The position numbers were made by a program, and so were the translations under genes. Under the pieces are notes generated by a model, which searched no databases, was not told the DNA's origin, and saw only the letters and a list, made by a program, of their open reading frames with translations. This document shows positions 43,460 to 49,505 of a stretch of 49,505 nucleotides of DNA, one piece after another (position 1 is the first letter of the stretch; the number at the start of each line of letters is the position of its first letter). Source of the DNA: Bacteroidota bacterium (GTDB taxonomy: Bacteria > Bacteroidota > Bacteroidia > Bacteroidales > CAIWKO01); contig JBAXND010000030.1 of NCBI GenBank assembly GCA_037133915.1, positions 1-49,505 of the forward strand, written 5' to 3'.

Positions 43460-43491
43460 CAAAGTTAGGACTATTTTGGGCGGCTGCAAAA
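43460..43491 (-). promoter_or_regulatory. Bacteroidota-type promoter of the 43444 gene
   Basis: On the minus strand TTTTG (43491-43487), a 19-base spacer and TAACTTTG (43467-43460) match the consensus fully. It lies 15 bases before the ATG at 43444. The -33 box falls within the T-tract of the upstream terminator. Confidence 0.7.
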
Positions 43492-43522
43492 AAAAGAGGC
43501 AACCGAAAAGGCTGCCTCTTTT
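43487..43522 (-). terminator. Intrinsic terminator of the giant adhesin gene
   Basis: A perfect 10-bp inverted repeat (AAAAGAGGCA 43492-43501, TGCCTCTTTT 43513-43522) with an 11-base loop lies 18 bases after the adhesin stop. Read on the minus strand it ends in eight T residues. The tract is shared with the -33 box of the next promoter. Confidence 0.88.
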
Positions 43523-43539
43523 ATAGGAACTGTTGAAAT

Positions 43540-46500
43540 TTATTTTACAACGGTGCGGATAATGTTTCCGTTAATCTTGACAGCATAAATGCCATGTGCA
43601 AGTGTTGTAACGTCTAATTCAACTTTCTGGAGTTTGTCATAATTCGTTTGAAGCAGCAGTTTTCCTGTTACATCATAAACTTCAATCCGATTGATGCCGT
43701 CGGTATAAAGAACGGTCATTTCTTCAGAGATTGGGTTCGGATAGATAATCACATTCGGTGTTACCGGTTTGATATCGGCAACAGCAGCGGTTTGAACATT
43801 TGCTGTTCCGCGAACTTCGGTAATAACAGCCTGACCGTTGATGTATGCGCTGATAGTACCAAGGTCGGCCGATGTGATTACGTTATTTGATGATGTGAAC
43901 TGAACAATAAACGGTGCAGTGCTGAATTTAGAACCGGCTGCATTCATACTGTAGGAAGTGAACATCAGCCTGTCGTTATTCAGATTATTGAATACCGGGC
44001 TCATCTCATTGTTTGCATTGCGAATGGTGTTGAATGTGAGTACAGACTGGTTATAGTCCATATCAAAGTCAACAGCGGTAACATTATCAGCAGATTCAAC
44101 CGTTACGGGAATGTACATGCTGTTGCCATCAGTTGTTGCTGCACTCAGATCAATAACAAGTTTGTCTTTTTCTGATTTCAGCACAACAGGAGTGGTATTA
44201 CCGTTCCAGTTTGCGTCAACGTCACCGAGAAGTATGGCGTGGTAAAGTACAGAGTCAACCATACTGCAGTAACCGTTGTTGATAACAGGCGCAGGCATAC
44301 AGGTCGGAGTTGCCGGAACTCTGTATCTTGAATATCCGTGTCCGTCGTTCATCGGGTAGGAGCTGCTGATAACATAAGCCGGGCTGGTTGTTACTGTATG
44401 ATTATCTACAAATAACCAGTCTTTTGAAGGCTTAATCGGATTCGGATAGTTCCATGCCTGTGGGAATTCACAAATACTGAGAACAGTTCTGTTCTGCATC
44501 AGTGTGATGTCACCGGCTGAAACAACGCCGTCCATGTTCACATCCATGGCAATAATCTGGTAAGCATTCGGTGTCCATGTGTTGTTCATCGTGGTCACCA
44601 TGCTTGTGAAGTAGCAGTCATTGCCATTGATAACATTCATAACACTCGGGCAGCTGTTGTTCGGGATGTCCCTTGAAAGCTGAACCGATGTGCCGTTGAC
44701 GATGTTGTAAAGGAAGTTGCCGTTCACGTCAGGAACATTTACATTGGCATGCTGCATTGCACAGCTTCCGTTTGTTCCGCTGATGTTGGTCACAAGATAG
44801 TTGGTCGGGTGAGCTACATCATAACGCAATGGTTTGCTGTCAATGTTATGCAGAATAATTCTGCCTTCCAGTGTATTATCACTTGTCACATTGAATGAGC
44901 CGTCATCAACGCATTTCCATGCTGTTGAAGTAACATAGCTTTCAAGTGTAGTATCAACTGAGAAGTTCGCTGTTGTTCCTGCAGGATAATTTCCTGAAAG
45001 AACAAACCCTATGCATGCAACTTCGCCTGTTCCCTGGAATTGTGCACCATACTGTGCCTGACTTGTGTAATAAATGCTTACACAAACTGTTCCCGGAATA
45101 GTTGAAGCGTTGATGTAATAGTTGGCGTACTGTGAGCCGTTCAGAACAACAGGACCTAAAGTTACCTGACCGGTCGGTGTCATCAATTGAGGATCGTAAG
45201 TCATGCAATAGTCCATACCAATGGTTCCGGGTGTCGGCGGGTTCACTGCAATCAAAGGCACGCAGATAGTCGGCAGGTTCGGATCATCACAACTTGCAGT
45301 CATATCACCAACTTCATAAGGACATGTAACAACGATTGCTGTTGCAGTTACGGTACATCCGTTGGCATCGGTTACAACTACAGAATAAGTTCCTCCCGGT
45401 ACACCGGTCAGATCCTGAGTGGTAGCGCCGTTTGACCAGTGATAAGTATAAGGAGCTGTTCCGCCACCTACCGTGAGGTCAACATTGGTTCCAACAACTG
45501 CGGTCATTGCTGTAAGAGCAGCTGGCTGAGTTATAGCAATGGTGGCTGTTTTTGCACAACCGTTTGCATCTTTAACCGAGATTGTATAAGAACCCGGAGC
45601 AAGACTGAAGGTATTTGCAGAACCCCATGCGCCGCTGTTCAAACGGAACTGGTAAGGAGCTGTTCCGCCGGTAGCTGTAGCAGTTACTGTTGCCATGCCG
45701 CCGTTGCAGGCGATAGGTGTTGTAATGCCAAGCGCAAGATTCACAGCTGCAGGTTGTGTAATAGTAATCGTTACGGATGTCGGGCAGCTGCAGGTCAGAC
45801 ATTTCGCACTGGTGCAGGTTCTTGCCCAAAGGGTATAGGTTCCTGCCGGCAGTGAGAATATGTTTGAAGTAACCCATGTAGTTCCGTTCTGGCTGTATTG
45901 GAAATTACCCATACCACCGGTTGCGGTAACTTTTACACTTGCATAACCACCGTAGCATGATATCGGGGTGACAATAGCTGCGGTGACGTTAAGCGCCTGT
46001 GACTGGGTTACGGTAATCTGACCACTGTTCACACAGTTGTTGGCATCCTTAACATAAATTGTATATGTGCCGGCTGTCAGGCTGAATGTGTTGTTCGTAG
46101 TCCATGTTGTTCCATTAAGGCTGAATTTGTAAGGTGCTAAACCACCTGTAGCTGTAGCTGTCACAATACCTGAACCGCCACCGCAAAGTATCGGAGTGGT
46201 TACCGCAAGGCTGAGGCTGATCGGAGCAGGCTGTGTAATGGTTATCGTGGAATTCTTGGTGCATCCGCCTGCATCCTTAACATAGATTGTATATGTTCCG
46301 GCTGTAAGTGAGAATGTGTTTGCTGAACTCCAGTTTGTACCATTGGTGCTGTATTGGTATGGTGCTGTTCCACCGCTGACACTTGCAGTTAAAGTAGCGC
46401 TTCCGCCGTTGCAGGTAATTGCAGTGGTTACCGAAAGTGAAAGTCCGATTACAGCAGGCTGTGATATTGTAATGTATGATGACTGCATACAACCATTAGC

Positions 46501-49500
46501 ATCTTTAACCTTAATATTATAGGTACCGGCAGCAAGGCTGAAAGTATTGTTGGTACTCCAGTTTGTTCCGTTCATACTGTATTGGTAAGGAGCTGTTCCG
46601 CCGGTTGCAGTTGCTGTAACTGCAGCGTTTCCGCCATTACATGCAATCGGTGTTGTGATGGCTGTTGTAAGACTGATGGCTGCAGGCTGTGTAATGGTTA
46701 TAGTTTCGGATGTCGGGCAGGTGCAGGTCTGGCATTTATAACTTGTGCAATGTCTTGCCCAAAGTGTATAAGTGCCTGCCGGTAATGTGAACACGTTGTT
46801 TGTTGTCCATGTTGTACCGTTTGAGCTGTACTGATAATTACCCATGCCACCTGTTGCTGTAACTGTAACTGTGGCTGTACCGCCATTACAGGCAATAGGA
46901 TTAGTTACTGCTATAGAAATATGCAGTGCCTGTGACTCATCTATGATAATCTGCGAGCTGGTTGTGCAGCTGCCTGATTTAGCATAAATAGTGTAAGTAC
47001 CTGCCGGGAGGCTGAAAATATTGTTGATGCCCCATGAGGTGCCGTTCAGGCTGTACTGGTATGAGCCATTCCCACCGGTAGCTACTGCTTTAACAGTTGC
47101 TGTTCCTCCACTGCAAAGTATCGGTTGGGTGATGGTCAGAGCAAGATTAACTGAAGCTGCAGGAGCTACAGTAACGGTTGCGGTCTTTGTGCAACCTGCT
47201 GCATCTTTAACATAGATAGTATAAGTTCCGGCAGCAAGGCTGAAGGTATTCGCCGAAGCCCAGCTTGTTCCATTGGTGCTGTACTGGTAAGGTGCAGTTC
47301 CGCCGGTTACTGTGGCAGTTACCGTTGCGTTGGTGCCATTGCAGTTTGTCGGAGTGGTAACTGCTGCCGTGAGGTTCAATGCAGCAGGCTGAGTAACCTG
47401 AATACAGCTTGACTTGGTGCAGCCGTTAGCATCCTTTACATAAACTGTATAGTTTCCTGTGCCAACAATAAATGTATTGCTGGAAGTCCAGGTTGTTCCG
47501 TTGATGCTGAACTGATAAGGAGCTGTTCCACCGGTTGCGGTAGCTGTAATAGTTGCAGATCCACCATTACATGCAATCGGAGTGATTGCTGCTGTGAGGT
47601 TAAGAGCCGCAGGCTGTGCGATTATAATAGTAGAGGAGGTCGGGCAGCTGCATGTCTGGCACTTATAGCTTGTGCAATGCTTTGCCCAGAACGTATAAGT
47701 TCCGGCAGGAACAGTGAATACGTTGTTTGACGTCCATGTTGTTCCGTTAGAACTGTACTGGTAATTACCCATTCCGCCGGTAGCAGTTACTTTAACAGTT
47801 GCTGTACCACCATTACATGCAATCGGTGTAATGACTGCTATAGTAATGTGGAGCGCCTGTGATTCATCTATGGTTATCTGCGAGCTGGTTGTACAGCTGC
47901 CTGATTTTGCATAGATAGTGTAAGTGCCTGCAGGGAGGTTAAAGATATTGTTGATTCCCCATGTGGTGCCATTCAGACTGTACATATATGAGCCATTGCC
48001 ACCCGTTGCTACTGCTTTGATAGTACCTGTACCACCACTGCAAAGTATAGGCTGTGTAATTGTGAGAGCAAGACTGATAGATGCCGCAGGAACGACTGTA
48101 ATGGTCGCTGTTTTTGTACAACCCTGAGCATCTTTCACATATATTGTATATGTTCCGGCTGCGAGACTGAATGTGCTTGATGTACTCCAGTTTGTTCCGT
48201 TTGTACTGTATTGATAAGGTGCACTACCGCCGGTTGCTGTGGCTGTAACAGTTGCATTGCTTCCATTACAGTTTACCGGTGTTGTAACAGCCAGTGTAAG
48301 GCTGACAGGATGCAGCTGACAATAATCAGGACAGTTCAAGTATCCATTATTAACAATACCGTTATCAAAGTTCTCATTAAAGGCAGTCAGAGCAGCATTA
48401 TACTGTGATGCAGAATAAGCTGAGCCGCAGCCACCAATGAAATGGTTTGCACTGTCAATAAGCTGTGCTGCTGTCCATCCTGTAAATGTACCTGTTGAGA
48501 TGGTTAGGCTGCCAAGATTTTGTGATGACGGTGAGAAGTTAGGATCATACATATCAAATCCAACTGAAAGCATGGCAGCTACAAGCTGTCCGGCAAGTAC
48601 GTTGTTGTATGTGCCACCAGGATTGATTAAGGTTCCGGCCGGTAAGGTTGCAGGTGTTGAACCTGAAGGCAGGAAGTCTGTGACAGCCTGTGCAGTTGTG
48701 AGCTTGAGTTTGCTGTTGCAGCCAATTGCTAAACCACTCGGGAAAGCACCGCTGAAATTGCTGTGTACATATACTCCGGGGTTGTTTCCATGAGGAGTTG
48801 CACCATATCCACCCTGAGTGAATGTTGTAAACTGACAATTGTTAACACAGGTGAAGGCAACGGTACCAGTTCCTGTACAACCATTAGCATCAGTTGCAAT
48901 AATTGTATAAGAACCCGACTGCAGATTAAATGTATTTGAATTGTAAGCTATTCCATTAACTGTGTAGGAATATGGCGGAATTCCACCACTAACAGTTGCT
49001 GTAATAGTTGCAGTTCCGTTATTACACACTGGAACCTGAGGCGTAATAGCCACAACAAGCTGTGCTGCCTGGTTGATGGTGATTGTAGCAGTTGCCGAGC
49101 AACCGTTTCCGTCAGTTACAACTACAGTATGTATACCTGCTGTTACTGTGAATACGTTTGATGTGGCAGCTATGCCGTCAATAGTATATGTGAATACACC
49201 GTTTCCACCGGTAGCAGTTGCTGTCACGGTAGCTGTTCCGCCGAAGCATGCGATAGCATGTGTTTCAGCTAAGGTCAGACCAACAGCGTTGTTCTGGTTG
49301 ATGGTGATTGTGGCAGTTGCCGAGCAACCGTTTCCGTCAGTTACAACTACAGTATGTAAACCAGCTGTTACTGTGAATACGTTTGATGTGGCAGCTATGC
49401 CGTCAATAGTATATGTGAATACACCGTTTCCACCGGTAGCAGTTGCTGTCACGGTAGCTGTTCCGCCGAAGCATGCGATAGCATGTGTTTCAGCTAAGGT

Positions 49501-49505
49501 CAGAC
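43540..49505 (-). CDS. SprB-like giant repeat adhesin, T9SS type A cargo (partial, N-terminus outside window)
   Basis: The frame is open to the right edge, so this is the C-terminal part (about 1990 residues) of a larger protein. It holds about 16 SprB-type repeats of 72-80 residues (pattern ACNGGxATVTATATGGTAPYQ ... AGTYTIYVKDANGC), interrupted near 48320-48845 by a different domain of about 165 residues. The C-terminal 550 residues contain a cohesin-like beta region, a dockerin-like calcium loop (DVNMDGVVSAGDITLMQN, near 44495-44550), a second cohesin-like region and a type A sorting domain (IIYPNPISEEMTVLYTDG). SprB is the mobile gliding adhesin of flavobacteria; this protein is probably a cell-surface adhesin secreted by T9SS. 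Whether it moves is unknown. Confidence 0.9.
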   Translation of the reverse strand, partial: LTLAETHAIACFGGTATVTATATGGNGVFTYTIDGIAATSNVFTVTAGLHTVVVTDGNGCSATATITINQNNAVGLTLAETHAIACFGGTATVTATATGGNGVFTYTIDGIAATSNVFTVTAGIHTVVVTDGNGCSATATITINQAAQLVVAITPQVPVCNNGTATITATVSGGIPPYSYTVNGIAYNSNTFNLQSGSYTIIATDANGCTGTGTVAFTCVNNCQFTTFTQGGYGATPHGNNPGVYVHSNFSGAFPSGLAIGCNSKLKLTTAQAVTDFLPSGSTPATLPAGTLINPGGTYNNVLAGQLVAAMLSVGFDMYDPNFSPSSQNLGSLTISTGTFTGWTAAQLIDSANHFIGGCGSAYSASQYNAALTAFNENFDNGIVNNGYLNCPDYCQLHPVSLTLAVTTPVNCNGSNATVTATATGGSAPYQYSTNGTNWSTSSTFSLAAGTYTIYVKDAQGCTKTATITVVPAASISLALTITQPILCSGGTGTIKAVATGGNGSYMYSLNGTTWGINNIFNLPAGTYTIYAKSGSCTTSSQITIDESQALHITIAVITPIACNGGTATVKVTATGGMGNYQYSSNGTTWTSNNVFTVPAGTYTFWAKHCTSYKCQTCSCPTSSTIIIAQPAALNLTAAITPIACNGGSATITATATGGTAPYQFSINGTTWTSSNTFIVGTGNYTVYVKDANGCTKSSCIQVTQPAALNLTAAVTTPTNCNGTNATVTATVTGGTAPYQYSTNGTSWASANTFSLAAGTYTIYVKDAAGCTKTATVTVAPAASVNLALTITQPILCSGGTATVKAVATGGNGSYQYSLNGTSWGINNIFSLPAGTYTIYAKSGSCTTSSQIIIDESQALHISIAVTNPIACNGGTATVTVTATGGMGNYQYSSNGTTWTTNNVFTLPAGTYTLWARHCTSYKCQTCTCPTSETITITQPAAISLTTAITTPIACNGGNAAVTATATGGTAPYQYSMNGTNWSTNNTFSLAAGTYNIKVKDANGCMQSSYITISQPAVIGLSLSVTTAITCNGGSATLTASVSGGTAPYQYSTNGTNWSSANTFSLTAGTYTIYVKDAGGCTKNSTITITQPAPISLSLAVTTPILCGGGSGIVTATATGGLAPYKFSLNGTTWTTNNTFSLTAGTYTIYVKDANNCVNSGQITVTQSQALNVTAAIVTPISCYGGYASVKVTATGGMGNFQYSQNGTTWVTSNIFSLPAGTYTLWARTCTSAKCLTCSCPTSVTITITQPAAVNLALGITTPIACNGGMATVTATATGGTAPYQFRLNSGAWGSANTFSLAPGSYTISVKDANGCAKTATIAITQPAALTAMTAVVGTNVDLTVGGGTAPYTYHWSNGATTQDLTGVPGGTYSVVVTDANGCTVTATAIVVTCPYEVGDMTASCDDPNLPTICVPLIAVNPPTPGTIGMDYCMTYDPQLMTPTGQVTLGPVVLNGSQYANYYINASTIPGTVCVSIYYTSQAQYGAQFQGTGEVACIGFVLSGNYPAGTTANFSVDTTLESYVTSTAWKCVDDGSFNVTSDNTLEGRIILHNIDSKPLRYDVAHPTNYLVTNISGTNGSCAMQHANVNVPDVNGNFLYNIVNGTSVQLSRDIPNNSCPSVMNVINGNDCYFTSMVTTMNNTWTPNAYQIIAMDVNMDGVVSAGDITLMQNRTVLSICEFPQAWNYPNPIKPSKDWLFVDNHTVTTSPAYVISSSYPMNDGHGYSRYRVPATPTCMPAPVINNGYCSMVDSVLYHAILLGDVDANWNGNTTPVVLKSEKDKLVIDLSAATTDGNSMYIPVTVESADNVTAVDFDMDYNQSVLTFNTIRNANNEMSPVFNNLNNDRLMFTSYSMNAAGSKFSTAPFIVQFTSSNNVITSADLGTISAYINGQAVITEVRGTANVQTAAVADIKPVTPNVIIYPNPISEEMTVLYTDGINRIEVYDVTGKLLLQTNYDKLQKVELDVTTLAHGIYAVKINGNIIRTVVK
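45450..48310 (-). repeat. Three-fold higher-order repeat (period about 930 bp) in the adhesin gene
   Basis: The SprB-type units are organised in groups of four. Each group has a unit with a Cys-rich insert, for example CTSYKCQTCSCPTS. The shared DNA marker CGGGCAG opens that insert at 45781, 46714 and 47641, which gives spacings of 933 and 927 bp. The unit before it ends in SQALHI or SQALNV, and the unit before that in ALTITQP or AVTTP. Copies two and three are closer to each other than to the copy nearest the C-terminus. Confidence 0.8.
49071..49505 (-). repeat. Near-identical tandem repeat, period 225 bp
   Basis: GGTTGATGGTGATTGT starts at 49071 and again at 49296, a period of 225 bp (75 codons, one SprB-type unit). 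Over about 210 bases the two copies differ at only three positions that I can see (GTAGC/GTGGC and two in TATACCTG/AAACCAG). The array continues past the window edge. Confidence 0.88.

Noticed and set aside
43445..43489. Longer start (GTG/TTG type) for the Ig-like T9SS protein
   Set aside because: The extra 15 residues precede a clean signal peptide, and the stretch contains the -7 promoter box. The ATG at 43444 is better.
43648..48793. Many plus-strand and alternative-frame open frames in the adhesin gene
   Set aside because: They are by-products of the repeated, stop-poor SprB-type coding sequence. Their translations are low-complexity and repeat with the same period.
1..49505. Insertion sequences, prophage, CRISPR arrays, tRNA genes
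   Set aside because: I looked for transposase or integrase motifs, regular 25-40 base direct repeats with spacers, and tRNA T-loop patterns, and found none that could be supported. The adhesin repeats are coding and have no CRISPR-like spacer structure.

Overview
The window looks like a chromosomal segment of a member of the Bacteroidota with type IX secretion. Three things point there. Five large secreted proteins carry type A or type B T9SS sorting domains, including an SprB-like repeat adhesin. A gliding-motility lipoprotein gene (gldB) is present. Several intergenic regions carry the Bacteroidota promoter signature (TTG/TTTG, about 19-21 nt, TAnnTTTG). I cannot name the species. No tRNA, insertion sequence, prophage or CRISPR array was seen.

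Layout. 1-489: the 3' end of a 23S rRNA, a 5S rRNA and a strong terminator. 628-5060: an outer-membrane barrel protein, a DUF1801 protein, a truncated O6-alkylguanine-DNA methyltransferase remnant coupled to a hypoxanthine/uracil-DNA glycosylase-like gene, a purine permease and a small lipoprotein. 5136-8099: a compact housekeeping operon (DUF2520 dehydrogenase-like, KdsC-like phosphatase, UbiA prenyltransferase, Maf). 8106-22472: large T9SS cargo proteins (a type B SBBP/PKD/SprB protein, a P-domain/CotH protein, an M6-type metalloprotease) interleaved with alkD-like, a propeller protein, gldB, a PorT-like barrel and nadE.

22757-38970: the most interesting part, a run of 18 genes of about 16 kb, all on the minus strand and mostly overlapping or closely spaced. 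It encodes a dissociated type II fatty-acid/polyketide-like system: five ketosynthase-fold proteins (three with intact active sites, one chain-length-factor-like, one half-length), two acyl carrier proteins, a ketoreductase, a hot-dog dehydratase, a hot-dog thioesterase and an LpxL-like acyltransferase. Added to this are two different radical SAM enzymes (one cobalamin-binding type, one SPASM-like), an ABC-2 exporter, and a duplicated two-gene module (a small HTH-like protein plus a BtrH-N-domain protein) on each side of the exporter. It resembles aryl-polyene/flexirubin loci in its core. Within the window it has no aromatic starter enzyme, no DarA/DarB and no glycosyltransferase, while the radical SAM pair recalls gene sets proposed for ladderane lipids. 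The likely product is an unusual acyl chain attached to an acceptor and exported or placed in the envelope; its structure is not predictable from sequence.

39314-49505: a TonB-dependent receptor-like protein, an Ig-like T9SS protein, and an SprB-like giant adhesin that runs off the right edge. The adhesin has a three-fold higher-order repeat of about 930 bp with a Cys-rich unit in each period, and a cohesin-like/dockerin-like/cohesin-like C-terminal region.
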